19,415 bases of DNA from UBA1038 sp964480995. GTDB taxonomy: Bacteria; Bacillota; Clostridia; Christensenellales; Aristaeellaceae. How positions within the stretch are numbered: the first letter of the stretch is position 1; every line of letters starts with the position of its first letter. Below the pieces are notes generated by a model. The model was given only the letters and a program-made list of their open reading frames with translations, had not been told where the DNA came from and made no database searches. Below, piece by piece: positions 1 through 7,033 of this stretch. The stretch is from NCBI GenBank assembly GCA_964480995.1, contig CAYZRZ010000023.1, positions 1 to 19,415 of the forward strand, written 5' to 3'. The position numbers were made by a program, and so were the translations under genes.

Positions 1-677
1 GGGTGATCCAAAGGGCTGTGCGCGGCTTTGGCGTGGAAACACAGGTATTAGGCCGGAATGATATTGTGATCAAGGAGAGCGGAGCCAAATTTTCCGGCAA
101 CGCATTCCGGCACATGCCTGACAGCAGCCTGCATCACGGTACCATTCTCTATCATGTGGATATGCAGAAACTGGGCCGCTATTTGATGCCTTCAGAGGAA
201 AAGCTGAGAGCCAAAGGGGTGGAAAGCGTACGCTCACGGGTGGAGAACCTTGCGCCCAGGGCCCCGGGGATGGACATCACCTCGCTGAAAGCCGCCTTGT
301 TTGAGGCCTTCGCGGAGGAATACGGCCCGTCAGAGCATCTTGACTGGCAGGAAGTTCTGCCGATTAAACAGATCGAGGAGCTGCAGAAAAAATACCGCTC
401 CTGGGATTGGACATTCGGCCGGACACCCGAGTTTGATATCTCCCTGCGTCACCGTTTCCACTGGGGAGAGGCTGAGCTGCTGCTGTCGATGCGCCACGGA
501 AAGGTACACAGGGCTGATTGCTATACCGATGCCAATGACCCGGAGCTGGCCGGACGCGTCTCAAGCCTCCTGCCGGGCGCTCAGTTTTCGCCATCGGCCC
601 TGGCAGCCGCTCTCAAAATAAGCGGCCGGCCGGAGGACGATGACATCGCCGCCTGGCTGGCCGAGCAGATTCTGTAA
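1..677 (+). CDS. lplA: Lipoate-protein ligase A, 3' part only (cut by window edge)
   Basis: Lipoate-protein ligase activates lipoate with ATP and attaches it to lysines of lipoyl domains (pyruvate and other 2-oxoacid dehydrogenases, glycine cleavage H protein) in the cytoplasm. The visible 224 residues, counted from the GTG at 3, match the second half of the family: GRNDIVI (17-23), then KFSGNA (29-34), whose Lys lines up with the catalytic lysine of LplA, then HHGTILYHVD (44-53) and KGVESVRSRVENL. The C-terminal accessory domain follows from about residue 120. About 100-120 N-terminal residues, including the RRxxGGG lipoate-binding segment, must lie upstream of base 1, so the GTG at 3 is not the true start. 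No sign of decay. A terminator follows at 701-737. Confidence 0.9.
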   Translation, partial: VIQRAVRGFGVETQVLGRNDIVIKESGAKFSGNAFRHMPDSSLHHGTILYHVDMQKLGRYLMPSEEKLRAKGVESVRSRVENLAPRAPGMDITSLKAALFEAFAEEYGPSEHLDWQEVLPIKQIEELQKKYRSWDWTFGRTPEFDISLRHRFHWGEAELLLSMRHGKVHRADCYTDANDPELAGRVSSLLPGAQFSPSALAAALKISGRPEDDDIAAWLAEQIL

Positions 678-700
678 TACCAGATCAACAATTACCATGT

Positions 701-737
701 GGGCATTTCGCCGACAAACGGCAGGCATGCCCTTTTT
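701..737 (+). terminator. Rho-independent terminator after lplA
   Basis: GGGCAT (701-706) pairs with ATGCCC (727-732). An inner stem GCCG (710-713)/CGGC (719-722) closes a five-base loop. Five Ts follow at 733-737. It separates lplA from the hexuronate operon. Confidence 0.7.
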
Positions 738-765
738 GCATAGCTCTTCAGCTGATTAAGCCGTT

Positions 766-795
766 CCGTGCCGGCGGGCGATGCGTTCGGCACGG
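766..795 (+). repeat. Inverted repeat in the lplA-uxaC intergenic region
   Basis: CCGTGCCG (766-773) and CGGCACGG (788-795) form a perfect 8-bp dyad with a 14-base loop. No T tract follows, so it is probably not a terminator. It lies about 90 bases upstream of the predicted uxaC -35 box and could be a remote operator or simply a stable hairpin. The stretch 678-973 holds no gene, only this dyad, the terminator, direct repeats and the promoter. Confidence 0.35.
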
Positions 796-836
796 CGGGG
801 AAGGGCTGATTCATAAACCACGGAATAGGTCAGGTG

Positions 837-865
837 TGCGAAAATAGCGAAGGGATTGCGAAAAT
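837..865 (+). promoter_or_regulatory. Direct repeats upstream of uxaC promoter, possible regulator sites
   Basis: TGCGAAAAT occurs at 837-845 and again at 857-865. The starts are 20 bp apart, close to two helical turns, so both copies face the same side of the DNA. They end about 21 bp before the predicted -35 box, a position typical of activator sites. The regulator itself is not in the window. Confidence 0.35.
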
Positions 866-886
866 TGTCATTGTGCCTGCTTTGCC

Positions 887-915
887 TTGACAAAGCCCTC
901 TGCGCTTTGCAAAAT
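887..915 (+). promoter_or_regulatory. Predicted sigma-A promoter of uxaC-uxaE
   Basis: A perfect TTGACA (887-892) is followed after 17 bp by CAAAAT (910-915), which matches the -10 consensus at four of six positions. The start of transcription would be near 922. A 7-bp hairpin, GCGGCGC (937-943)/GCGCCGC (952-958), lies in the leader just before the ribosome binding site at 962-968 and might affect translation. Confidence 0.5.
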
Positions 916-973
916 AACTATATTAGCTAAAAACGCGCGGCGCGCCCGGATGCGCCGCCAAAGAGAGGTCGAG

Positions 974-2380
974 ATGAGCAAACCTTTTATGAATGAGGAT
1001 TTTCTGCTGTCGGGTGAAACCGCGCGCGCGCTGTATCATGATCACGCGGCGCGCATGCCGATCATCGATTACCATTGTCATATAGACCCGCGGCAGATCT
1101 ATGAGGATAAGCCCTTTGATGATCTGGCCCAGGCATGGCTGGGCGGCGACCACTATAAATGGCGCGCGATGCGCTCAAACGGCATAGAAGAGCGCTTCAT
1201 CACAGGGGACGCCTCACCCTATGAAAAGTTCGAAAAGTGGGCAGAGACTTTGCCGCTTTTGATCGGCAATCCGCTGTACCACTGGACCCATCTGGAACTT
1301 CAGCGCTATTTTGATATCAAAGAAACGCTGAGCGCTGACACCTGCCCGGATATATGGCAGCGGGCCAATGAGGCGCTAAGGGAGCTGACCCCGCGCAAGA
1401 TCATTGCCATGTCGCGCGTGAAGGTGATCTGCACCACGGATGACCCGGCTGATGATCTGCGGTGGCACAAGCTGATCAGGGAGGATAAGGGCTTTTCCTG
1501 CAAGGTGCTTCCTGCCTTCCGTCCCGATAAAGCTATCAACATCGATAAGGCGGGTTTCAAAGCCTATCTGGAAGCGCTTGGAGCCGCTTCAGGCATAGAG
1601 GTCAAGGACTTTGACTCGCTGAAGCAGGCCTTGGACCAGCGGCTTGAGTTTTTTGTATCCATGGGCTGCAGGGCAGCGGATCACGGCTTGGACTATATTC
1701 CCTGGGAGCCGGACACAGACGCCGCGGCCTCCTTCAGCAAAGCGCTTCAAGGCGAAAAGCTCAGCGCGCGGGAAGCGGATGGCTATAAAACGGAAGTCAT
1801 GCTGCATCTGGCGAAGCGATACAGGGGACTGGGCGTTGTGATGCAGATTCACTACGGCGCGGTTCGCAATAATAACCTTCGCGCGTTTTCTTCCCTTGGG
1901 CCGGATACCGGCTACGACGCCATCGGCGGCGGGGCACAGAGCGGTCTGCGGCTAGGTGGCCTGCTGGGCGCGATGGACGCTGACGGAGGCTTGCCCAAGA
2001 CCGTCATCTACTCGCTTAACCCAAATGATAACGCTCAGATTGCGGCAATCATCGGCTGCTTTCAGACAGCGGATCATCCGGGAAAGCTGCAGCACGGCAG
2101 CGCCTGGTGGTTTAATGACACCAGGACGGGCATGATTGAGCAGATCACCAACCTTGCTAACATCTCGGTGCTGGGGCGGTTTATCGGCATGCTCACCGAC
2201 TCGAGAAGCTTCCTGTCCTACACCCGGCATGAATACTTCCGCAGGATACTCTGCGAGCTTATTGGCTCCTGGGTGGACAACGGCGAATATCCCCGGGACA
2301 TGGATACGCTTGGAAGGATGGTGGAAAATATCAGCTTCAATAACACCATGGCCTACTTTGGCCTGACAGCGGAGGAATAA
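974..2380 (+). CDS. uxaC: Uronate isomerase (glucuronate/galacturonate isomerase)
   Basis: UxaC interconverts D-glucuronate with D-fructuronate and D-galacturonate with D-tagaturonate, the first step of cytoplasmic hexuronate catabolism. It is a metal-dependent amidohydrolase-fold enzyme. The product is 468 residues, close to the 470 of the E. coli enzyme. The N-terminal metal-binding signature DYHCHIDP gives His34 and His36, and the family pattern continues with GGDHYKWRAMRSNGI and, near the end, SFLSYTRHEYFRR. I chose the ATG at 974 because it has an AGAGAGG site 5 bases upstream and removes a 29-residue extension that would run through the promoter region. It is followed after 2 bases by uxaE, whose Shine-Dalgarno site is inside the last codons of uxaC, so the two are probably translationally coupled. 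Confidence 0.95.
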   Translation: MSKPFMNEDFLLSGETARALYHDHAARMPIIDYHCHIDPRQIYEDKPFDDLAQAWLGGDHYKWRAMRSNGIEERFITGDASPYEKFEKWAETLPLLIGNPLYHWTHLELQRYFDIKETLSADTCPDIWQRANEALRELTPRKIIAMSRVKVICTTDDPADDLRWHKLIREDKGFSCKVLPAFRPDKAINIDKAGFKAYLEALGAASGIEVKDFDSLKQALDQRLEFFVSMGCRAADHGLDYIPWEPDTDAAASFSKALQGEKLSAREADGYKTEVMLHLAKRYRGLGVVMQIHYGAVRNNNLRAFSSLGPDTGYDAIGGGAQSGLRLGGLLGAMDADGGLPKTVIYSLNPNDNAQIAAIIGCFQTADHPGKLQHGSAWWFNDTRTGMIEQITNLANISVLGRFIGMLTDSRSFLSYTRHEYFRRILCELIGSWVDNGEYPRDMDTLGRMVENISFNNTMAYFGLTAEE

Positions 2381-2382
2381 GT

Positions 2383-3807
2383 ATGAGCATGACGCGCATC
2401 GACGGTTATTTTGTATATCCTGAATCTGTCCATGAGATCCCGGGCATAAAGGTATTTATGGCGAAGACCGTGGAAGGGGACCGTCTGGTGATCCAGGGAG
2501 ACAACCCAGGTTTTACCGGGGAGGAACGGGATGGAAACCTGCTTGCGCCATTGACCCATGTGAATGCCCGGGCGCTTCGCCGGCTCTTTCCTTTTACGGC
2601 GCCAAGGCAGGGGCTGACGGGCTGCTGCTCTATCGGCGTGGGCGATAGGCTGGGCGTCGCGGCTCAGGGGCATATCCGGGCCTTCAAGCGCTACCCGGGG
2701 GTCTTTCCGGTTTTTGCCCAGCAGTCCATCCGTGAGCTGACCCTGACAAGGCGCGGCTACGAGGATGTGCTGGATTGTGTCAGCTTCGCCGTCTTTAGGG
2801 AAGGTTATACGAGCGGTTTCGGGGCAGATGGAGACCATCTTAAAAAACCCGAGGAAATCGAGTATGCCCTGCGCTGCGGCTATTCGATGCTGACACTCGA
2901 TTCCAGCGAGCATATCCGCGGCGAAGCCGCCGGGATGGATGGGAAAGAAGTACTGGCGATCTGGGCGGGCGACAGAGAGCTGGAGGAAGTCTATCTTGAT
3001 CGCGAGATCGCTGTCGCTCCCGGTATCAGCCTGTGCTTTACCAGGGAGGAACTGGCGCGCGCGGCGCTGATATACGGGGAAGCCATCGGTTTTATCCGCG
3101 ACATCTATGTTCGTTACGTAGAGGGCAAATCGGTCGATTTTGAGGTATCCATCGATGAAACGATGACGCCCACTTCGCCGCTGCAGCATTACTTTGTCGC
3201 CAATGAACTCTATCGCCGCGGCGTGCGTGTCCAGTCTCTGGCTCCGCGTTTCATCGGCGAGTTCCAAAAAGGCATCGACTATATCGGTGATCTCGCCCGC
3301 TTTGATGAGGAACTGGCTGTACATGAAGCGATCGCAAGAAAATTCGGCTATAAGATCAGCGTGCACTCCGGCTCCGATAAGTTCAAGGTGTTCCCGTCTG
3401 TCGGCAGGCTGTGCGGCGGCATATTCCACCTGAAGACTGCCGGCACCAACTGGCTGGAAGCCGTGCGGCTGGCTGCCATCAAGGAGCCGGATTTCTACCG
3501 CCGCATGCACGCGTTCGCGCTGGCGCATTTTGACGAAGCGAGGAAATACTATCATGTCACCACGGATGTATCAAAGATACCGCCGCTTGAAAGCCTGAGC
3601 GATGCCCGGCTTCCTGAGCTGATGGACGACGTCAATGCGCGTCAGCTGCTTCACATCACCTACGGTCTGATCCTGACCGCTGAAAATGAGACGGGGGATA
3701 TGTACCTGCGCCGTGAGCTGTACGAGCTGCTTGACCGCTGCGGCGAGGACTATGCCGCCCTCCTGGACGGGCACATTGGCCGCCATCTGAAAGCGCTGCT
3801 GGGCTGA
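2383..3807 (+). CDS. uxaE: Tagaturonate epimerase (UxaE family)
   Basis: UxaE, first characterised in Thermotoga maritima, epimerises D-tagaturonate to D-fructuronate, so galacturonate can enter the glucuronate branch without UxaB/UxuB-type redox steps at that point. The 474-residue protein has the length and overall pattern of that family. Conserved-looking segments with potential metal or acid/base residues are GFGADGDH (145-152), SIDETMTP (256-263), FIGEFQKGIDY (290-300) and SVHSGSDKF (326-334). The start ATG at 2383 has GGAGG at 2371-2375 within the end of uxaC. Position directly after uxaC strongly supports the call. It is otherwise a soluble, single-domain protein. Exact ligands are my inference from local conservation, not a structure. 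The operon contains no transporter, mannonate oxidoreductase or dehydratase, so the rest of the pathway must be elsewhere. Confidence 0.85.
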   Translation: MSMTRIDGYFVYPESVHEIPGIKVFMAKTVEGDRLVIQGDNPGFTGEERDGNLLAPLTHVNARALRRLFPFTAPRQGLTGCCSIGVGDRLGVAAQGHIRAFKRYPGVFPVFAQQSIRELTLTRRGYEDVLDCVSFAVFREGYTSGFGADGDHLKKPEEIEYALRCGYSMLTLDSSEHIRGEAAGMDGKEVLAIWAGDRELEEVYLDREIAVAPGISLCFTREELARAALIYGEAIGFIRDIYVRYVEGKSVDFEVSIDETMTPTSPLQHYFVANELYRRGVRVQSLAPRFIGEFQKGIDYIGDLARFDEELAVHEAIARKFGYKISVHSGSDKFKVFPSVGRLCGGIFHLKTAGTNWLEAVRLAAIKEPDFYRRMHAFALAHFDEARKYYHVTTDVSKIPPLESLSDARLPELMDDVNARQLLHITYGLILTAENETGDMYLRRELYELLDRCGEDYAALLDGHIGRHLKALLG

Positions 3808-3841
3808 GACGCTTGTGACGCAGTATAAGGGCAGTATAAGG

Positions 3842-3867
3842 GCCGCCTCATGCCGAGGCGGCTTTTT
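3842..3867 (+). terminator. Rho-independent terminator after uxaE
   Basis: GCCGCCTC (3842-3849) pairs perfectly with GAGGCGGC (3855-3862) around a five-base loop, followed by TTTTT at 3863-3867. A short direct repeat, GCAGTATAAGG, occurs twice just before it. The extended -10 element of the next operon starts 9 bases after the T run. Confidence 0.85.
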
Positions 3868-3875
3868 GACACGCG

Positions 3876-3884
3876 TGCTATAAT
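3876..3884 (+). promoter_or_regulatory. Extended -10 promoter of the chromate-transporter operon
   Basis: TGCTATAAT at 3876-3884 is a consensus -10 hexamer with the TGn extension. The place for a -35 box (3856-3861) lies inside the preceding terminator stem and does not match TTGACA, so this promoter would rely on the extended -10. Transcription would start near 3891, about 30 bases before the GTG of the first gene. Confidence 0.6.
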
Positions 3885-3920
3885 GGCAGGGAATGGGTAT
3901 TTGAGGAGGAAAGCGGTACA

Positions 3921-4514
3921 GTGACTGAATTGGCAAGGACGCAAGCGCCCGGCAGAATGCGGACCCTGTGGGCCTTATTTGTTATCTTTTTCAAGGCTGG
4001 CACCTTCACCTTTGCGGGAGGGCTGGCCATGCTGCCGGTGATCGAAAAGGATGTAACAGAAAAGTATCACCTGATGGATAAAGAAACCTTTATGGAGTAC
4101 GCAACCCTGGCGCAGACGCTGCCGGGGGTGATCGCGCTTAACTGCGCCTCTTTTGTCGGCAGGCAGGCAGCGGGCTTTGCGGGCATGATGGCGGCGGCTA
4201 TCGGCGCTACCATTTCCGCTTTTGTTCTTATGATCGCGGCGACCATCGCCATCCAGCTCATTCCTCAGACAGGTCCCATGCTTGGGGCGATGAAAGCTAT
4301 TCGAGCCGCCTCCGCGGCTCTGGTGCTGTCAGCGGCCTTTTCACTGGGCGCGCATAACTTAAAATCACTCTACGCAAAGATTGTCATGGTCATGTCCTTT
4401 GTGCTGGTGTTCATTTTGAAGATCAGCACGCCGGTTGTGGTCCTGCTGGCTGCCGCCGCGGGCATTGTATTCTACGGACGGTCCAAAGCAGGCAGGGGAG
4501 GAAAGAATAAGTGA
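3921..4514 (+). CDS. Short-chain chromate transporter (ChrA family), first half
   Basis: ChrA (CHR family) proteins are membrane transporters; long ones export chromate, and short ones occur as adjacent pairs, each carrying one CHR domain. This 197-residue protein has the family pattern FKAGTFTFAGGLAMLPVIEK near the start, then YATLAQTLPGVIALNCASFVG, followed by hydrophobic segments at roughly 75-115, 125-145 and 150-187. It ends in a basic tail. The GTG at 3921 has GAGGAGGA at 3903-3910. Its last four bases overlap the GTG start of the second half, as expected for subunits made in equal amounts. The true substrate is not known for most short pairs; chromate or sulfate is inference from the family. 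Confidence 0.85.
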   Translation: MTELARTQAPGRMRTLWALFVIFFKAGTFTFAGGLAMLPVIEKDVTEKYHLMDKETFMEYATLAQTLPGVIALNCASFVGRQAAGFAGMMAAAIGATISAFVLMIAATIAIQLIPQTGPMLGAMKAIRAASAALVLSAAFSLGAHNLKSLYAKIVMVMSFVLVFILKISTPVVVLLAAAAGIVFYGRSKAGRGGKNK

Positions 4515-5086
4515 CGATGCTTGCAAGCCTTTGGCTCGTATTTTTTACTTTTTTCAAAATTGGCCTGCTTGGTTTTGGAGGCGGCTATGCCATGATGTCC
4601 ATGATCATGACAGAAGGCCGGAAACTGGGCATCAGCCTGGCGCAGCTGGCAGACTTAAACGCCCTGGATATGGTCGTACCCGGGCCTATCGCCATCAACG
4701 CGGCGACCTATGTTGGCTATCTGCATTCCGGCTTCTGGGGGGCGGCGGCGGGCACTCTTGGGGTATCGCTGCCCTCCATTCTCTTGGTGACGCTGGTGAT
4801 GCGCTTCATCGATAAATACAAGGGGAACAGGCTGATGGATGGCGTCCTGAAGGGCGTGAAGCCTGCCGCGGTCGGGCTGATCGCCGCGGCGGCCCTGATG
4901 ATTGCCTCGGGTGTATTGGTCAGGGACGGCCGCGGTATGTCTTCCTTTTTCAGCGATCCCTGGGGAACGGTATCGCCATTGATGATCATCATCTTCGGAG
5001 CGACGGCGGTGGCTAATATCCGCTTCAAGGTTAACCCTATCCTGCTGACGGTGATGGCAGGCATCGTGGGAGCCATCTTTGCCTGA
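4511..5086 (+). CDS. Short-chain chromate transporter (ChrA family), second half
   Basis: This 191-residue partner of the preceding gene carries the second CHR domain: FKIGLLGFGGGYAMMSMI near the N terminus, then LNALDMVVPGPIAINAATYVG, the family's glycine/proline motif, and several membrane segments up to the C terminus. Both halves show the same FGGG/AGG and PG motifs, consistent with an ancient duplication, and they probably form an antiparallel heterodimer. The GTG at 4511 lies in a GTGA overlap with the first half. A glycosylase gene begins inside its last eight bases. Confidence 0.85.
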   Translation: MTMLASLWLVFFTFFKIGLLGFGGGYAMMSMIMTEGRKLGISLAQLADLNALDMVVPGPIAINAATYVGYLHSGFWGAAAGTLGVSLPSILLVTLVMRFIDKYKGNRLMDGVLKGVKPAAVGLIAAAALMIASGVLVRDGRGMSSFFSDPWGTVSPLMIIIFGATAVANIRFKVNPILLTVMAGIVGAIFA

Positions 5087-5561
5087 ACTTTCACATCCCT
5101 TTGAGCCTGTATGGGACGATTGCTCGCGTATCCTGATCCTTGGCAGCTTCCCTTCCGTGCTGTCAAGAGCCGGGGGATTTTATTACGGCAATCCGCGCAA
5201 TCGCTTCTGGCAGGTCCTGTCGCTTGTATATGAGCAGGATGTGCCCGGGGACAAGGAGGGTAAGATCGAGTTTTTACTTTCACGCCGCCTGGCCCTGTGG
5301 GACGCGCTTGCTTCCTGTGAGGTGGAAGACTCGGCGGATAGCGATATCAAGCATGCCCTGCCCAACGATTTATGTTTGATCCTTCATCACGCGCCCGTTG
5401 AGCGTGTGATCGCCAACGGTCAGCTTGCCGGGAGAGCGGTGAAAGCCTATGATCAGGCTCTGGACAAGAAGCTGATCATCCTTCCTTCGACCAGCCCGGC
5501 CAACGCCGCCTGGCCGCTCCAAAGGCTTGCGCAAGCGTGGAAAGAGGCTCTGATCAGGTAA
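5079..5561 (+). CDS. DNA-deoxyinosine (hypoxanthine-DNA) glycosylase
   Basis: A member of the uracil-DNA glycosylase superfamily of the hypoxanthine-DNA glycosylase type, which removes deaminated adenine from DNA to start base excision repair. The 160-residue length is usual. Motifs: ILILGSFPS (18-26), GFYYGNPRNRFW (33-44), which carries the Asn typical of this group, and LPSTSPANA (135-143) near the end. The TTG at 5079 is preceded by GGGAG (5068-5072) and gives an N terminus beginning PELSHPFEPV, as in relatives. It overlaps the upstream transporter gene by 8 bases, so it is co-transcribed and possibly coupled with it. The link to transport has no obvious function; oxyanion or nitrite-type stress causing deamination is speculation. 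Confidence 0.85.
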   Translation: MPELSHPFEPVWDDCSRILILGSFPSVLSRAGGFYYGNPRNRFWQVLSLVYEQDVPGDKEGKIEFLLSRRLALWDALASCEVEDSADSDIKHALPNDLCLILHHAPVERVIANGQLAGRAVKAYDQALDKKLIILPSTSPANAAWPLQRLAQAWKEALIR

Positions 5562-5588
5562 AAAATAATAGTATTTATATATACTTTA

Positions 5589-5597
5589 TGGTATGAT
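5589..5597 (+). promoter_or_regulatory. Possible extended -10 promoter before the truncated kinase gene
   Basis: TGGTATGAT at 5589-5597 resembles an extended -10 element and lies in an AT-rich stretch (5562-5635) that differs in composition from its flanks. There is no clear -35 box. On the other strand a TTGACA reads as TGTCAA at 5608-5613. Both may be chance matches in AT-rich sequence. Confidence 0.3.
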
Positions 5598-5659
5598 TCC
5601 TTTCGTTTGTCAAGATATAGGAAAAGCTTTTTTTCGCCCGTGTCGAGGAAGTTGACCTG

Positions 5660-6199
5660 ATGAGCGTGGGGGGCAGGCTCGCCGTCAATATGGTGCACTT
5701 TGGCTTTGATACCAATGTCGTGCGCCGTATGCAGCACCTGCGACGCATACCGCTGATCGGGGGAACAAGGGCGTATTTTTCCGGCGTGCTGTGCGCGCTG
5801 CTCAGCCCGATGTTTACTGCCTGTGAATTGACGGCGGAAGGTGAGAAGCTTTGTGAGGGAAAGATGCTCCTGTGCACTTTGGGCTGCGGACAGTTTGTGG
5901 GCGGCGGTTACCGCAGTTCGCCCAGGAGCAGCAACAGGGACGGGCAGATGGAGATCTGCCTGGTCAAGCCCTTGCCTCGCCTGAAGCTGCTCAGGCTGAT
6001 GAGCCTGTATAAAAAGGGATTGCACCTGGAGGAGCCGAGCCTCAAGAATCTGATATCTTACCGGCGCGCGCAGCACGCGCGGATCCGTTTTCCCCGTGAA
6101 ACGGGCATCCTGCTCGGTGGGGAAATCATCATGGTCAAGGAGACGGATGTCAGAATACTGCCGCGGGCATTGAGCTTTCTGGTCCCGCGGGGTCTTTGA
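5660..6199 (+). CDS. Diacylglycerol-kinase-family protein lacking its catalytic N-terminal domain
   Basis: The 179 residues match only the C-terminal beta-sandwich domain of YegS/DagK/BmrU-type lipid kinases: NMVHFGFDTNVVRRM near the start, then GGTRAYFSGVLCALLSP, CGQFVGGGYRSSP (the GGG segment), NRDGQMEICLV, GGEI and VRILPRALSFLVPRG at the end. Full proteins are about 300 residues, with a GGDGT nucleotide-binding motif in the first third; that part is absent. Homology appears to start a few codons before the ATG (ARVEEVDL, from about 5636), and an in-frame TAG lies at 5618-5620. The ATG has GAGGAA at 5645-5650, so it could still be translated. It is probably a deletion remnant; a standalone domain with another role is possible. 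Confidence 0.75.
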   Translation: MSVGGRLAVNMVHFGFDTNVVRRMQHLRRIPLIGGTRAYFSGVLCALLSPMFTACELTAEGEKLCEGKMLLCTLGCGQFVGGGYRSSPRSSNRDGQMEICLVKPLPRLKLLRLMSLYKKGLHLEEPSLKNLISYRRAQHARIRFPRETGILLGGEIIMVKETDVRILPRALSFLVPRGL

Positions 6200-6211
6200 G
6201 CGCATATAATA

Positions 6212-6247
6212 AATAAGCCCGGACGATTCGACGCGTCCGGGCTTATT
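6212..6247. terminator. Bidirectional terminator between convergent genes
   Basis: AATAAGCCCGGACG (6212-6225) pairs with CGTCCGGGCTTATT (6234-6247), a perfect 14-bp stem with an 8-base loop. It sits between the plus-strand kinase remnant and the minus-strand CofE-like gene and can serve both. The T runs are short in both directions. Confidence 0.7.
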
Positions 6248-6256
6248 CGATTAGAA

Positions 6257-7003
6257 TCAATTGATAGGACGGATCAGGATCAGCGGGGTCAGCTCATCGC
6301 CCTGACCGGAGGGATTATCCTTCATGGCGTCCTGTATCTGTTCGTCGTTCAGGGGGAATCCCTCAGACTTGCCCAACTGGTCGCGCTGGATGTCGTTGGC
6401 GTCCATGAGCACGACCGGTATGCCGGTCTTTTTGCTGAGTTCATCGCACAGTTCCTTGGGGTTGGGCGGGTTGATCAAGGCCATCTGCTTGTATACCTCA
6501 AAGCTGGAACGGAAATAGAACCCGTCTATGCCGCCCACACCCTTGCCGCAGACGCGGTAGAACACCCCTTTGACGCCGAAGGGCTTGGTCACAGCCGACA
6601 GAAACGCTGCCAGAAGGACACGCGGAAGGCCGACTATGTCGATGACAAGCTGCATTTTGTATGGTTCATGCATGCCTACGCCCGTGGTATTGATGCCGGC
6701 AAAGCGCCACAGGAGGTTAGCGAAAAATCCGGGTTTCACTTCATCGCGTGTCTTTACGCTTTCCACGCACATGGCCATTACTTTCGCGCCGAAGCTGAGC
6801 ATATCGCCGGATTGATACAAGGGGCGGACGTATTTTTCCACAAGTTCCGCCTGATCCTCCCCGCGGTTGACAAAGTGCGTCTGAATCGCAAACCGGGCAT
6901 AGCGTTTGCCATCCCTGCCTGTCACTTCTCCGCGGTCAAAATAGGTTATTCCCTTATGCTCCCGGCGCTGTTCATCCAGATTGCGAGACGCGATAATTCC
7001 CAT
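6257..7003 (-). CDS. CofE-like protein (F420-0:gamma-glutamyl ligase family)
   Basis: The 248-residue product belongs to the family of coenzyme F420-0:L-glutamate ligase (CofE), which in F420 producers adds glutamates to F420-0 with GTP. Recognisable segments: ARFAIQTHFVNRGED (36-50), VEKYVRPLYQSGDMLSFGAKV (55-75), then GVGMHEPYKMQLVIDIVGLPR (108-128), GVGGIDGFY (155-163), VVLMDANDI (197-205) and DNPSGQGDELTPLILIR (229-245). The start at 7003 has GGAGGG five bases upstream; a 13-residue extension to 7042 is unlikely. Clostridia generally lack F420, and many carry this homologue, so the real substrate may be a different gamma-glutamyl acceptor; that is inference. It has its own promoter and ends at a convergent terminator. 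Confidence 0.8.
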   Translation of the reverse strand: MGIIASRNLDEQRREHKGITYFDRGEVTGRDGKRYARFAIQTHFVNRGEDQAELVEKYVRPLYQSGDMLSFGAKVMAMCVESVKTRDEVKPGFFANLLWRFAGINTTGVGMHEPYKMQLVIDIVGLPRVLLAAFLSAVTKPFGVKGVFYRVCGKGVGGIDGFYFRSSFEVYKQMALINPPNPKELCDELSKKTGIPVVLMDANDIQRDQLGKSEGFPLNDEQIQDAMKDNPSGQGDELTPLILIRPIN

Positions 7004-7033
7004 GCTGACCCTCCGATAAAAAATACCCGCATA

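Noticed and set aside
887..973. 29-residue N-terminal extension of UxaC
   Set aside because: It would begin at the predicted -35 box and run through the promoter and leader hairpin; the ATG at 974 has a good ribosome site and gives the usual family length.
2353..3555. 400-codon open frame on the minus strand
   Set aside because: It lies antisense to uxaE, whose protein matches a known family over its full length. The antisense product is rich in His, Arg and Gln with no family pattern, a typical shadow of a GC-rich gene.
3866..3884. TTGACA followed by TATAAT as a classical promoter
   Set aside because: The spacer is only 7 bp, too short for sigma-A; only the extended -10 element is credible.
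5608..5613. TTGACA on the minus strand in the AT-rich segment as an antisense promoter
   Set aside because: The matching -10 (CATAAA after 17 bp) is weak and the segment is AT-rich enough for chance matches.
5453..6205. 250-codon minus-strand frame across the kinase remnant
   Set aside because: The plus-strand frame matches the lipid-kinase C-terminal domain. The antisense protein has a biased, low-structure composition and no convincing start signal.
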